Shown: one piece after another, positions 8,448-17,149 of the stretch | Layout of the letters: each line of letters opens with the position of its first letter | How positions within the stretch are numbered: the stretch's first letter is position 1 | Assembly (NCBI GenBank): GCA_023436885.1 | Contig: JAEZHI010000007.1 | Span: forward strand, 124,001-188,000 | Source: Pseudomonadota bacterium | Lineage (GTDB): Bacteria > Pseudomonadota > Alphaproteobacteria > Rhizobiales > Pleomorphomonadaceae | Length of the DNA stretch: 64,000 nucleotides | Direction: 5' to 3' | Translations under genes and position numbers: made by a program | The notes under the pieces: generated by a model | Seen by the model: the letters and a program-made list of their open reading frames with translations, nothing else | Databases searched by the model: none | Told to the model about the DNA's origin: nothing

Positions 8448-10259
8448 TTAGCGGGCCTTGCGGTCCTTCTTCTTTCCCTTGAAGGGCGGCTTGCCGTCGC
8501 GCGGCGCTTCCTTGTAGGGAGCCTTGCCGTCGCGAGACTGCTCCCTGTATGGGGCTTTGCCTTCACGCGGAGGCTTCCCCTTGGCCTTGAGCCGATCATC
8601 GTCGCGCCTTGGCTTGTCCTTCCGGGGACCGGCGGGCGTTGCCGCTGGCGGGCCGTCAGCGCGGCTGATACGAACGTTCTCGTCGTTGCCGGCAGCTGCG
8701 AGCCGTTCCATCGCTGCGATACCGCCCGGCGCTACCTCGGCAAATGTCTCGCCATCGGCGAGGCGGATGGCGCCGAAATCGCGCCCCTTCAGACCCGATT
8801 GGCGGCACAGGAAAGCTAGTACGCGCTTGACCTCAGCGCCGTCGCGGCGACCGACAGAAAGACGGAACCAGGCAGAGCCGGTGAAGTCGACTGACTCGCG
8901 AAGCTTCGGCCGCTCTGGCGCATCGGCCCGGCGAGACTTCGGCTCGACAGGGTCGCTGATTTCCTCGGGCGCAGGCAGTCGGGTGCGAGCAAGACGAACG
9001 AAGGCCGCCGCCAGCTCTTCAGCCGTCCGCCCCTCGGCAAGGCGGCTCGCGAAAGCGCGCTCGTCTTCACCCATCTCCTCAGTCAGCAGCGGATCTGCGA
9101 GTAAGCGTTCCTCGTCCAGCTTGTGGATCGTGTCGGCCGACGGCGCGGCTTCAGAGAACAACTCGATGCCAGCGCCGGCCAGCAGACTTTCCGCGCGACG
9201 GCGGCGGTTTGACGGCGTGAGGAGTACCGAAACGCCCTTGCGGCCGGCACGACCGGTGCGGCCGGAGCGGTGCAGAAGCACTTCGCTGTCGTGCGGCAGA
9301 TCGGCATGAATGACCAAGCCGAGATCGGGCACATCGAGCCCACGCGCAGCGACGTCCGTGGCCACGCAAACACGGGCGCGACCGTCGCGCAGGGCCGACA
9401 GCGCTTCGTTGCGCTCGCCCTGCCCCATCTCGCCGGAGAGCGCGACCACCGAGAAGCCGCGTTCAAGCAACGCACCGGTGAGCCGCTTCACGCCTTCGCG
9501 GGTGCCGCAGAAAACGATGGAGGTTGCGGCATCGTGAAAGCGAAGAAGGTTGACGACCGCCTTCTCGATCTCGTGCGGGTAGACGCGGACTGCGTGATAG
9601 TCGATATCGGCATGAACTTCGCCGTCTTCAGCCACATCAACGCGTGTCGCGTCCTTGCGCATGAAGTCGCGGGCGAGGCGGACGATGTCGGCCGGCAGCG
9701 TCGCGGAGAAGAGCAGCGTCTGGCGATCGGCGGGCGCGGCGCCAAGAAGTTTTTCGAGATCTTCGCGGAAACCAAGATCGAGCATCTCGTCGGCTTCGTC
9801 GAGAACGACGGCCACGACGTCGGTCAGGTCGAGATTGCGACGGTCAAGATGGTCGCAAAGTCGGCCGGGCGTGCCGACGACGATGTGGGCACCCTGCGCC
9901 AGCTGCCGCTGCTCGCGGCGAGGATCCATGCCACCGACGCAGCAAACCAAGCGGGCGCCGGTTTCGCCATAGAGCCAGGCGAGTTCGCGGGCGACCTGCA
10001 AGGCCAGTTCACGGGTGGGAGCAACGACCAGGGCGAGCGGCTTGCCGGCGGGCGCGAAGAATTCGGCTGGTCCGAGCAGACGCTCGGCGAGCGCCATGCC
10101 AAAGGCGACGGTCTTGCCGGAGCCGGTTCGAGCGGACACCAGCATATCGGCGCCCGCGAGTTCGGGTGCGGCAACGGCCGCCTGAACGGCGGTAGGATCG
10201 GCGTAACCACGGGCAGCGAGCGCTCGCGCCAACGCGGGATGAGCTTGAGAAAAAGACAT
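8448..10259 (-). CDS. DEAD-box ATP-dependent RNA helicase with DbpA-type RNA-binding domain
   Basis: The 603-residue protein has all core helicase motifs: the Q-motif region near residue 20, Walker A SARTGSGKTVAF near 42, PTRELALQ, DEAD in VLDEADEMLD near 157, SAT in LFSATLPAD, and HRSGRTGRAGRKG near 335. Residues about 455-530 form a DbpA/CsdA-like RNA-binding domain (WFRLSVGRRDGAEVKRVLAFL). The C-terminus is a basic, disordered tail made of three 11-residue repeats. Such helicases act in ribosome assembly or mRNA turnover, often in the cold. The ribosome binding site AGGAAGCAG is directly before the ATG. DeaD and DbpA are both possible names, so no symbol is given. Confidence 0.9.
   Translation of the reverse strand: MSFSQAHPALARALAARGYADPTAVQAAVAAPELAGADMLVSARTGSGKTVAFGMALAERLLGPAEFFAPAGKPLALVVAPTRELALQVARELAWLYGETGARLVCCVGGMDPRREQRQLAQGAHIVVGTPGRLCDHLDRRNLDLTDVVAVVLDEADEMLDLGFREDLEKLLGAAPADRQTLLFSATLPADIVRLARDFMRKDATRVDVAEDGEVHADIDYHAVRVYPHEIEKAVVNLLRFHDAATSIVFCGTREGVKRLTGALLERGFSVVALSGEMGQGERNEALSALRDGRARVCVATDVAARGLDVPDLGLVIHADLPHDSEVLLHRSGRTGRAGRKGVSVLLTPSNRRRRAESLLAGAGIELFSEAAPSADTIHKLDEERLLADPLLTEEMGEDERAFASRLAEGRTAEELAAAFVRLARTRLPAPEEISDPVEPKSRRADAPERPKLRESVDFTGSAWFRLSVGRRDGAEVKRVLAFLCRQSGLKGRDFGAIRLADGETFAEVAPGGIAAMERLAAAGNDENVRISRADGPPAATPAGPRKDKPRRDDDRLKAKGKPPREGKAPYREQSRDGKAPYKEAPRDGKPPFKGKKKDRKAR
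8469..8567 (-). repeat. Three 33-base coding repeats in the helicase C-terminal tail
   Basis: Residues 565-597 are three tandem 11-residue units: REGKAPYREQS, RDGKAPYKEAP and RDGKPPFKGKK. The DNA repeats in step. Copy number is likely to vary between strains. Confidence 0.8.
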
Positions 10260-10374
10260 CTGCTTCCTGGGAGGAACACGCGGACAACGGCAAAAGCCGG
10301 CACAGCGCGAGAAAAAGGAGCCCTCTCATACAGGCGATGGCGCCATTCTACCAGTCCCGGTAGTGCATGGCTCG

Positions 10375-11070
10375 TCAGATCGACAGCGCGTCAGCCACTT
10401 GGCTTAAGAATGCTGCGAGATTGGCAGTGACAAAGTCCGCAACCGATGCCTCCCAACGCAGTCCCGCCTCGCTGACAACCAGAATGGCCCTCATTCCGAG
10501 GGCATGGGGGACGACTAGGTTGCGAGGCGCATCCTCGAACATGGCGGCAGCCATGGGATCAATGGCAAAGCGATCCATGAAGGCGGTATAGGTCGCCTCG
10601 GCTGGCTTGGGCAGATAGTTGGCATCGACGATATCGAAGACGCCGTCAAAGTTGCCCCCAATGCCAAGCTGGGACAGTGTCCTCTCGACGTGGGCATGGG
10701 TGCCGGAGGTCAGGATGAACTTCCGTCCCGGCAGGCGGGCCAATATCTTGGAGAGGTCGGGATTGGGCGTCAGCGCCGAGTAATCGACGGCATGCGCATC
10801 GGCCAAGAATGCTTCGGGATCGACCCCATGCTCTTCCATCAGCCCGCGCAACGTCGTGCCGTACCGGGCTGCGTAGTCTTTCTGCAGAGCATGGGCCTCT
10901 TCGGGCGAACAGCCAAGAACGCGCGCCGTATACGCACGGATGCGGCTCATAACGGCCGTGAATATCCCGCTTTCGGGCGGATATAGCGTATCGTCGAGGT
11001 CGAAGACCCAATCCCGAACGCCGACGAAGACGGAGAGTTCGTCGGCGTCGAGGATTTTGTCGGACGGCAT
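10375..11070 (-). CDS. HAD-family pyrimidine 5'-nucleotidase
   Basis: The 231-residue protein is a haloacid-dehalogenase hydrolase of the pyrimidine 5'-nucleotidase type (SDT1/YjjG-like). Motif I is DLDDTLYPPESGIF near residue 25, motif II is ILTSGTHAHVERTL near 125 and motif III/IV is the segment MFEDAPRNLVVPHALGM near 185. Its start codon overlaps the argB stop (TGATG), which is strong evidence for translational coupling in an argB operon. This pairing with argB is common in alphaproteobacteria. The substrate is inferred from family membership only. Confidence 0.85.
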   Translation of the reverse strand: MPSDKILDADELSVFVGVRDWVFDLDDTLYPPESGIFTAVMSRIRAYTARVLGCSPEEAHALQKDYAARYGTTLRGLMEEHGVDPEAFLADAHAVDYSALTPNPDLSKILARLPGRKFILTSGTHAHVERTLSQLGIGGNFDGVFDIVDANYLPKPAEATYTAFMDRFAIDPMAAAMFEDAPRNLVVPHALGMRAILVVSEAGLRWEASVADFVTANLAAFLSQVADALSI

Positions 11071-11975
11071 CAGCGGCGGATCAACGTGCCGGCGCCGGTC
11101 TCGGTGAAGATCTCGAGAAGCACGGCATGCGCCGTCTTGCCATTGACGATCACCGCCGCGTCGACACCCCGCTTCAGGGCATCGAAGCAGGTCTCGACCT
11201 TGGGGATCATGCCGCCCGAAATGGTGCCATCGGCAATCAAAGCCTGGGCCTCGGCACGGGTCAGTTGCTTCAGAAGCTGCCCATTGCGGTCCAGCACGCC
11301 GGGCACGTCGGTGAGGAAAAGGAGGCGTGCTGCGTGTAGCGCGCCGGCGATGGCGCCGGCGAAGGTGTCGGCGTTGACGTTATAGGTCTCGCCGTCGACG
11401 CCCGGCGCGACAGGAGCCACCACCGGAATCAGGTCTTCCTTGGCCACCATGTCGAGCACGGCCGGGTTCACCACCTTGGGTTCGCCGACGAAGCCGAGGT
11501 CGATGACCTTCTCCATCTCGCTGTCGGGGTCGCGCATGGTGCGCGTCGCCTTTTCGACGGTGACGAGATTGCCATCCTTGCCGCAGAGGCCGATGGCCCT
11601 GCCACCCTCGGCATTCAGCGCCGAAACGATCTGCTTGTTGATGGAGCCGGCCAGCACCATCTCGACGATTTCCATCGTGGCGCGATCGGTCACACGCAGG
11701 CCGTTCTTGAATTCGCTCTTGATGCCCAGCTTGTCGAGCATCGACCCTATCTGCGGTCCACCGCCGTGGACGACGATCGGCTTCATGCCGGATTGCTTCA
11801 GAAGGACGATGTCGCGAGCGAAGGCACGGGCCAGATCCGGATCGCCCATGGCGTGGCCGCCGTATTTCACCACGATGGTCTTGTCGTCGTAACGCTGCAT
11901 GTAGGGCAGCGCCTCGGAAATGATGCGGGCGCGCGACAGCATCGCTTCGGTGGATTCGGGCGTGGATGTGGTCAT
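11070..11975 (-). CDS. argB: Acetylglutamate kinase
   Basis: ArgB phosphorylates N-acetyl-L-glutamate, the second step of arginine synthesis. The 301 residues show the amino-acid kinase fold motifs KYGGHAMGD, VVHGGGPQIGSMLDKLG, GLCGKDGNLV and FLTDVPGVLD. The N-terminal extension before the kinase core (about 25 residues) is typical of the arginine-sensitive hexameric form. A GAGG site sits 6 bases before the ATG. It lies 106 bases after engB in the same direction, so it could belong to the rpmH-rnpA-yidC-engB transcript or have its own promoter. Confidence 0.96.
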   Translation of the reverse strand: MTTSTPESTEAMLSRARIISEALPYMQRYDDKTIVVKYGGHAMGDPDLARAFARDIVLLKQSGMKPIVVHGGGPQIGSMLDKLGIKSEFKNGLRVTDRATMEIVEMVLAGSINKQIVSALNAEGGRAIGLCGKDGNLVTVEKATRTMRDPDSEMEKVIDLGFVGEPKVVNPAVLDMVAKEDLIPVVAPVAPGVDGETYNVNADTFAGAIAGALHAARLLFLTDVPGVLDRNGQLLKQLTRAEAQALIADGTISGGMIPKVETCFDALKRGVDAAVIVNGKTAHAVLLEIFTETGAGTLIRR

Positions 11976-12081
11976 GGCGGCCTCGGGTCGGTTGGATCGA
12001 GAACGCCTATAGCCGATCGGGGGGCAAGGCTCAACGCCAGAACCGCGCGGCGACCGATCCGGAACTGCCTAAATTGGCAGC

Positions 12082-12732
12082 TCAGGCGCCAGCGAGAAGC
12101 TTGGAGATGGCCGCGCGCAGATCGTCGACGCCAGCGCCCTTTTCACTCGACGTGGCCAGTACTTCGGGGAAAGCGGCAGGACGCTTGCGGATCCGCTCGG
12201 CAGTCTCGGCGAGTACTTTCTCGATGCCACCGGGCTTCAGCTTGTCGGCTTTGGTCAGCACGATCTGGTAGGAAACAGCCGCCTTGTCGAGAAGCGTCAG
12301 AACGTCTTCGTCGTTTTTCTTGACGCCATGACGGGCGTCGATCAGCACGTAGACGCGACGAAGATTGGGCCGGCCACGCAGGTAATGCCGGATCAGTGCG
12401 TTCCAGACGTCGACCTTCTCCTTCGGCGCCTCGGCGTAACCGTAACCGGGCATATCGACGAGGAGAAGGCCCGCATCGACCTCGGGCTTGAACAGGTTGA
12501 GCTCCTGCGTACGCCCCGGCGTATTGGAGGTGCGGGCAAGTCCCTGCTGGCCAGTCAGCGCATTGATGAGGCTCGACTTGCCAACGTTGGATCGTCCGGC
12601 GAACGCCACTTCAATTGTCCCGGCGATCGGCGGCAGATCGTCGACATGCGCCATGCCGCGCACGAAAGTCCACGGGCGGGCGAACAGAAGGCGCGTCGCT
12701 TCGGGGTCGATCGCAGTGCGAGTGTCGTCCAT
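12082..12732 (-). CDS. engB: Ribosome biogenesis GTP-binding protein EngB (YihA/YsxC)
   Basis: EngB is a small GTPase needed for large-subunit ribosome assembly and cell division. The motifs are G1 GRSNVGKSSLINAL, the TPGRTQELN switch, G3 DMPGYGYAEAPK and G4 TKADKL. I chose ATG 12732 (216 residues) because AGGGA lies 9 bases upstream and the length fits the family. In-frame ATGs at 12753 and 12771 would add 7 or 13 residues but have poorer ribosome binding sites. The gene sits in the conserved order rpmH-rnpA-yidC-engB-argB. Confidence 0.93.
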   Translation of the reverse strand: MDDTRTAIDPEATRLLFARPWTFVRGMAHVDDLPPIAGTIEVAFAGRSNVGKSSLINALTGQQGLARTSNTPGRTQELNLFKPEVDAGLLLVDMPGYGYAEAPKEKVDVWNALIRHYLRGRPNLRRVYVLIDARHGVKKNDEDVLTLLDKAAVSYQIVLTKADKLKPGGIEKVLAETAERIRKRPAAFPEVLATSSEKGAGVDDLRAAISKLLAGA

Positions 12733-12788
12733 CGTGGCAGTTCCCTGGGGCATTGGCAGTGGGGCGCTCATGCCCTGATAACAGAAAC

Positions 12789-12810
12789 GGACCGGCTTGA
12801 AAGCCGGTCC
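12789..12810 (-). terminator. Hairpin between yidC and engB
   Basis: A 9-bp perfect stem (GGACCGGCT/AGCCGGTCC) with tetraloop TGAA lies 31 bases after the yidC stop. It is followed on the minus strand by GTTTCTGTTATC. It may be an attenuator that lowers engB expression relative to yidC, or a 3' stabilising hairpin. Confidence 0.5.
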
Positions 12811-12841
12811 GCAAGGCTTGTCGTCTGTGAAGTGCAAGCGA

Positions 12842-14650
12842 TCAGCCGGTTTTTGGCTTCCTGCCAAATGTCGATTTGAGATTGTCGAACAGCTCGATCT
12901 TGACGCCGTGCTTCTTCATGATCAGCGACTGCTGCAGGATCGACAGCGTGTTGTTCCACGACCAGTAGATAACGAGACCTGCTGGGAAAGCCGCCATCAT
13001 GAAGGTGAAGATGATCGGCATGTAGGTGAACAGCATCGCCTGTGTCGGGTCTGGCGGTGTCGGGTTGAGCTTCATCTGGACGAACATGGTGATGCCCATG
13101 ATGATCGGCCAAACGCCGAGCATCAGCATGTGCGGCGGTGTCCAGGGAATAAGCCCGAACAAATTGAAGATCGTCGTTGGATCTGCAGCGGAAAGATCGT
13201 GGATCCAGCCGAAGAAGGGCGCGTGACGCATTTCGATCGTCACGTAGAGCACCTTGTAAAGCGAGAAGAACACCGGGATCTGAACCACGATCGGCAGACA
13301 GCCGGCCAGCGGATTGATCTTTTCCCGCTTGTAGAGCTCCATCGTCTCCTGCTGCTGCTTGACCTTGTCGTCCGGGTACTTGGCCTTGATGTCGGCCATG
13401 GCCGGCTGCAGCATCTTCATCTTGCTCATCGACGCGTAGGACTTGTTGGCGAGCGGGAAGAAGATGGCCTTGACGATCAGTGTCACCAGAAGGATGGCAA
13501 TGCCGAAGTTGCCGACCAGCTTGTAGAGGTGATCGATCAGCCAGAACATCGGCTTGGTGATCCAGTAGAACCAGCCCCAGTCAATCAGCTTGTCGAAATT
13601 GACGATGCCGAGGTCCTTCTCATAGGCATTGACGCGGGCCACGGTCTTGGCGCCAGCGAACAGGCGCGTCTCGGTGGCGGCGCTGCCGCCGGCCGGAACC
13701 TGCAGCGGATCGCGAAGATAATTGGCCTGGTAGGTGTCGATGTTACCGGCCAGAGCCCAGGAGAAGCGTGGCTGGAAGTTGACGCCACCGTCCGGGATGA
13801 GCGCGGCCGCCCAATACTTGTCGGTGATACCGAGCCAGCCGGAGCTGACCGGCGCGTGCTTGACGCCCTCGCTGTCCTTCAGGCTCTTGTAGGTGGATTC
13901 GGTGACCCCTTCGTTGCCAAACACGCCCAGCAGGCCTTCGTGAATGACCCAGGTACCCGGCACCTGCGGGGTTCCGTAGCGGGTCACGAGACCATAGGGA
14001 TAAACGGTCGTGGCGGTCGCCGAGTTATTCGCGACGCTGTCCTTCACCGTGAACATGACGTGGTCGTCGACCGAGATTTCACGCGTGAAGACGAGGCCGG
14101 CACCATTGTCCCAAGTCAGCTTCACCGGCGTCGACGGGGTGAGACGCGCGCCCTCCGGTGCAGTCCAGACCGTTTCCGCGCCCGGCAACGCAACGCCGCC
14201 GCCAGCCGGTGCCATGAAGCCGAACTCGGCGTAATAGGCGTCGTTCGTGCCGAACGGATTGAGCAACTTTACGAAAGGCGAGTTGGGCTCAATAGTTTCG
14301 CGGTAGAGCTTCAGCGACAGATCATCGATGCGAGCGCCTGTGAGGCTGATCGAGCCGGTGAGCTCGGGCGTGTCGATGGCAACACGCGGGCTCTTGGCGA
14401 GCGCCTCTTCGCGAGACACAAAGGCCGAGGTCGTGTTGAGGCCGACGGTCGGTGCGGATCCGGCTTCGCCGGCAGTAGCGGTGGCGGCAGCCTTGCCGTC
14501 TGCCGGGGTGGCCTGACCGGCTTGCTGCTGGGCGGCCTGCTCGGCAATCTGCGCCTTTTCGAGTCTCGGGCCGGCAACGAAATACTGCCAGCCGAGCAGC
14601 ACAGCCAGCGACAGGGCGATGGCCACAATCATATTACGGTTTTCGGTCAT
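12842..14650 (-). CDS. yidC: Membrane protein insertase YidC
   Basis: YidC inserts and folds inner-membrane proteins, alone or with SecYEG. The 602-residue protein begins with a transmembrane segment (MIVAIALSLAVLLGWQYFVAG). A large periplasmic domain follows, then the conserved 60KD_IMP core in the last 230 residues, with segments such as KSYASMSKMKMLQPAM, INPLAGCLPIVVQIPVFFSLY and FTFMMAAFPAGLVIYWSW. Its start overlaps the rnpA stop by 4 bases (ATGA), indicating coupling. Confidence 0.97.
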   Translation of the reverse strand: MTENRNMIVAIALSLAVLLGWQYFVAGPRLEKAQIAEQAAQQQAGQATPADGKAAATATAGEAGSAPTVGLNTTSAFVSREEALAKSPRVAIDTPELTGSISLTGARIDDLSLKLYRETIEPNSPFVKLLNPFGTNDAYYAEFGFMAPAGGGVALPGAETVWTAPEGARLTPSTPVKLTWDNGAGLVFTREISVDDHVMFTVKDSVANNSATATTVYPYGLVTRYGTPQVPGTWVIHEGLLGVFGNEGVTESTYKSLKDSEGVKHAPVSSGWLGITDKYWAAALIPDGGVNFQPRFSWALAGNIDTYQANYLRDPLQVPAGGSAATETRLFAGAKTVARVNAYEKDLGIVNFDKLIDWGWFYWITKPMFWLIDHLYKLVGNFGIAILLVTLIVKAIFFPLANKSYASMSKMKMLQPAMADIKAKYPDDKVKQQQETMELYKREKINPLAGCLPIVVQIPVFFSLYKVLYVTIEMRHAPFFGWIHDLSAADPTTIFNLFGLIPWTPPHMLMLGVWPIIMGITMFVQMKLNPTPPDPTQAMLFTYMPIIFTFMMAAFPAGLVIYWSWNNTLSILQQSLIMKKHGVKIELFDNLKSTFGRKPKTG

Positions 14651-15057
14651 GGACCTGTTTCTTCCTCGCTCGGCGCCGGCTTCAGCGCCTCCTTGCCGCC
14701 GCGCGGCCCCGTCTTGGTGGAGGCCGCGGCGCGAACGGCGCCGACCACTTCGGCAACCAGGTCGGTAAACGGCATGTCGAGCGCCGGACGGCGGCCAACC
14801 AGCACGAAATCGCGCCCGGGATCGGCGGCCGCGGCCCCGGCGAGCCGGACCGCTTCCTTGAGACGGCGCCGGATGCGGTTGCGCACCACGGCGTTGCCCA
14901 TCTTCTTGGTCACCGTAAAGCCGAAGCGGGCATCCGCCTCGACCACGTCCGCCGCCCCTTCGGTTCGGCGGATCGATTGCAGCAAAAAGCCGCGCCGGGG
15001 CGTTCTGGCACCCCGGGCGACTTTCACGTAGTCTTTTCGCTTCTTCAGCCGCTGCAT
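14647..15057 (-). CDS. rnpA: Ribonuclease P protein component
   Basis: RnpA is the protein subunit that helps RNase P RNA process tRNA 5' ends. The diagnostic RNR motif is in KMGNAVVRNRIRRRLKEAVR. I set the start at ATG 15057 (136 residues, MQRLKKRKDYVKVARG), which leaves a 52-base gap after rpmH and has GAGG upstream. The frame is open further upstream but would overlap rpmH. A 25-residue Pro/Glu/Lys-rich C-terminal tail extends beyond the usual domain. Overlap with yidC is 4 bases. Confidence 0.94.
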   Translation of the reverse strand: MQRLKKRKDYVKVARGARTPRRGFLLQSIRRTEGAADVVEADARFGFTVTKKMGNAVVRNRIRRRLKEAVRLAGAAAADPGRDFVLVGRRPALDMPFTDLVAEVVGAVRAAASTKTGPRGGKEALKPAPSEEETGP

Positions 15058-15109
15058 GTCAGGCGCCTCGCGAGCCAGACGGCCGGCGTCCGCCATGGAC
15101 GAGGGCCGA

Positions 15110-15244
15110 TTACGCCGACAGACGCTTGCGCCCCTGGGCCCGGCGACGGGCGATAACCTTGCGGCCGCCGGCCGTGGCCATGCGGGCACGGAAACCGTGA
15201 CGGCGCTTGCGAATGAGCTTGGACGGCTGATAAGTCCGCTTCAT
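15110..15244 (-). CDS. rpmH: 50S ribosomal protein L34
   Basis: The 44-residue basic protein is the normal length for L34 and matches it almost throughout: MKRTYQPSKLIRKRRHGFRA and the C-terminal GRKVIARRRAQGRKRLSA. It is the first gene of the rpmH-rnpA-yidC block. A GC-rich inverted repeat (15253-15267) sits directly before the start codon in the translation initiation region. Confidence 0.98.
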   Translation of the reverse strand: MKRTYQPSKLIRKRRHGFRARMATAGGRKVIARRRAQGRKRLSA

Positions 15245-15642
15245 GGTCGTTTGCCCGCCTGGCGGGCCCCTCGTTCTGTCGGCTATCCGGCTTCGGAACG
15301 GCTTGCGCTCCGCTTTCGGACAGCTCTTGTGTCTCAACTGGGAAATCGGCCACAGCATATACGGCCAAGCCGGCCGAAAGACCGGTGGCGCCCTTCCGAT
15401 CGGAGGGGCTTATACGGGACGGACAGTGGCTCGTCAACGCATCAATGCCGAGCAAACCGCTTCAAAGCCACCACTTCCAAGCCTTTTAAGCCGTCTACTG
15501 ACAGCTCCGGGCACAGAGCCACGCTAAGAGCGATGCAATTATGGCATCGCGACAGAATTTTACCTTATTTCAGACGCGGGCCTCTTCCAATTTCTGCGCG
15601 AAGCGACAGATAGAGAGCATTCTTTTTCCGGAAGCGTCCATA
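15245..15642. other. Intergenic region between rpmH and the divergent sensor kinase gene
   Basis: These 398 bases hold the rpmH promoter (15409-15437) and a leader of about 155 bases. The leader contains a hairpin next to the rpmH start. The right half should hold the kinase promoter; none was clearly recognised. The kinase frame is open back to 15541, but that part lacks a family match and a ribosome binding site. Confidence 0.6.
15409..15437 (-). promoter_or_regulatory. Sigma-70 type promoter for rpmH-rnpA-yidC
   Basis: On the minus strand TTGACG (15437-15432) is followed after exactly 17 bases by TATAAG (15414-15409). This is a near-consensus housekeeping promoter, about 165 bases before the rpmH start. 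Confidence 0.75.
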
Positions 15643-17091
15643 ATGGTCCAGACTGACAATTCAAGCGGCCTTGCAAAGCCGCACTTCCCGGCCACCCACA
15701 CTTTCAGTCTGTCTTTCAAACTCCTTATCTTCACGATCCTCTTCGTGATGTTCGCCGAAGTGTTGCTGTTCGTTCCCGCTATCGCCAACTTCCAGCGCAA
15801 CTATATCGAATCGAAGATCCACACAGCCGGGATTGTCGCGCACACGCTGACAACCTATCCCGAGACAGCCTTGCCGAGAACCATCCAAGCCGATCTCCTC
15901 AACCGCCTCGATGCCTATGCGGTTGCGGTGCGCTCGGCAGGCATGAAGCAACTCGTCGCCATGGCAGACGCACCGCCGACGGTCACGCGCAGCATCGACT
16001 TCGACAATCAGCAGACCCATGGGATTGTCACCGAAGCGATCGATACCATGCTGTTCGGCGGCGACCGTACGATCCGGGTCACGGGCAAGTATGACGGGGA
16101 AGGCGAGATCGAGGTGGTCTTCTCCGAGACCCACCTCAGAAACGAGCTTCTGGAGTTTGCCGGCCGCCTGCTGCTAGTTTCATTCCTGATCTCCGCGCTC
16201 GTCGGCGTACTGGTGTTCTTTTCCATTCAATATCTGATGGTCATCCCGATGCGTCGCCTGGGCAAGGCGATCTACAAGTGGGCACAGGAGCCCGAGGGAG
16301 ACACCTATCTTGTCCGTTACGGCGGCCGGACCGACGAGATCGGCCGCGCCGAGTTCGCCGCAGCTGCCATGCAGCAGCGCATCCAGGAGCTGTTCAAGCA
16401 GCAGAAGCGCTTGGTCGAGCTTGGGCTTGCGGTCTCCAAGATCAATCACGATCTTCGCAACCTGCTCGCTTCAGCGCAGTTGATCTCGGATCGTCTGACC
16501 ATGATCCCGGATCCGTCCGTGCAGAAGTTTGCGCCCAAGCTGGTATCGGCCATCGACAGAGCCATCAATTACTGCCAATCGGTCCTCGCCTACGGCAAGG
16601 CACAGGAGGCTCCTCCGTCGCGGCGTCTCCTTTCTTTGTCGCGGCTGGCGACCGACGTAGCGGAGATGACCGGTCTCGTTCATCATGCCAGCATCGAGTG
16701 GGTGAATGCTGTTCCGGAGGATCTCGAAGTCGATGCGGACTCCGAGCAGCTTTTCCGTGTCCTGCTGAACTTGGTTCGCAACGCGGTCCAGGCACTTGAA
16801 CAGTCCAAGGACGATACCCTGGTTCGCCGCCTTACGGTTTCGGCAGAACGTCAAGGCGACATGGTGAGTATCCGTATCTCCGATACCGGCCCCGGTCTAC
16901 CGGAGAAGGCGCGGGAATCGCTCTTCAAGCCCTTCGCGGGTTCAGTGCGCACCGGAGGAACAGGCCTCGGCTTGGCCATTGTTGCCGAACTGGTCAAAGC
17001 ACACGGCGGGACGATCTCCTGCGAGGATGGCGGGCCTGGTGCAACCTTCGTCATCGAAATCCCGGATCGAAAGATCCTTGCTGCGGCCTAA
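15643..17091 (+). CDS. Membrane-bound sensor histidine kinase, orphan
   Basis: The 482-residue protein has two transmembrane segments, near residues 24-49 (KLLIFTILFVMFAEVLLFV) and 185-210 (LLLVSFLISALVGVLVFF). They flank a periplasmic sensing domain of about 135 residues and are followed by a HAMP-like linker. The phosphoacceptor is His in SKINHDLRNLLASAQL; the ATP-binding domain has an N box (LLNLVRNAVQAL), DTGPGLP and GGTGLGLAIV. I chose ATG 15643 because GGAAG lies 8 bases upstream and residues before it are unlike the family. No response regulator is adjacent. The ligand is unknown. Confidence 0.88.
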   Translation: MVQTDNSSGLAKPHFPATHTFSLSFKLLIFTILFVMFAEVLLFVPAIANFQRNYIESKIHTAGIVAHTLTTYPETALPRTIQADLLNRLDAYAVAVRSAGMKQLVAMADAPPTVTRSIDFDNQQTHGIVTEAIDTMLFGGDRTIRVTGKYDGEGEIEVVFSETHLRNELLEFAGRLLLVSFLISALVGVLVFFSIQYLMVIPMRRLGKAIYKWAQEPEGDTYLVRYGGRTDEIGRAEFAAAAMQQRIQELFKQQKRLVELGLAVSKINHDLRNLLASAQLISDRLTMIPDPSVQKFAPKLVSAIDRAINYCQSVLAYGKAQEAPPSRRLLSLSRLATDVAEMTGLVHHASIEWVNAVPEDLEVDADSEQLFRVLLNLVRNAVQALEQSKDDTLVRRLTVSAERQGDMVSIRISDTGPGLPEKARESLFKPFAGSVRTGGTGLGLAIVAELVKAHGGTISCEDGGPGATFVIEIPDRKILAAA

Positions 17092-17095
17092 TGAA

Positions 17096-17131
17096 ACGAA
17101 AACGGCGACGCCATTGGCGCCGCCGTTTCGT
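17096..17131. terminator. Bidirectional terminator between the sensor kinase and nagB
   Basis: A long inverted repeat (ACGAAAACGGCGACGCC / GGCGCCGCCGTTTCGT) with one bulge lies between two convergent genes, 5 bases after the kinase stop. T-rich bases on the right arm and A-rich bases on the left suit termination in both directions. Confidence 0.7.
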
Positions 17132-17149
17132 TGCTACAATGTGCAAAGC

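Noticed and set aside
9270..10430. Plus-strand open frame of 386 codons across the helicase gene
   Set aside because: It is antisense to the helicase core motifs and has no ribosome binding site or domain.
12797..15031. Plus-strand open frame of 744 codons across yidC and rnpA
   Set aside because: It is a long antisense frame caused by high GC at third positions. Both genes on the other strand have conserved motifs.
15110..15642. Replication origin next to rpmH
   Set aside because: Some bacteria have dnaA and oriC here, but no dnaA gene or DnaA-box cluster was seen.
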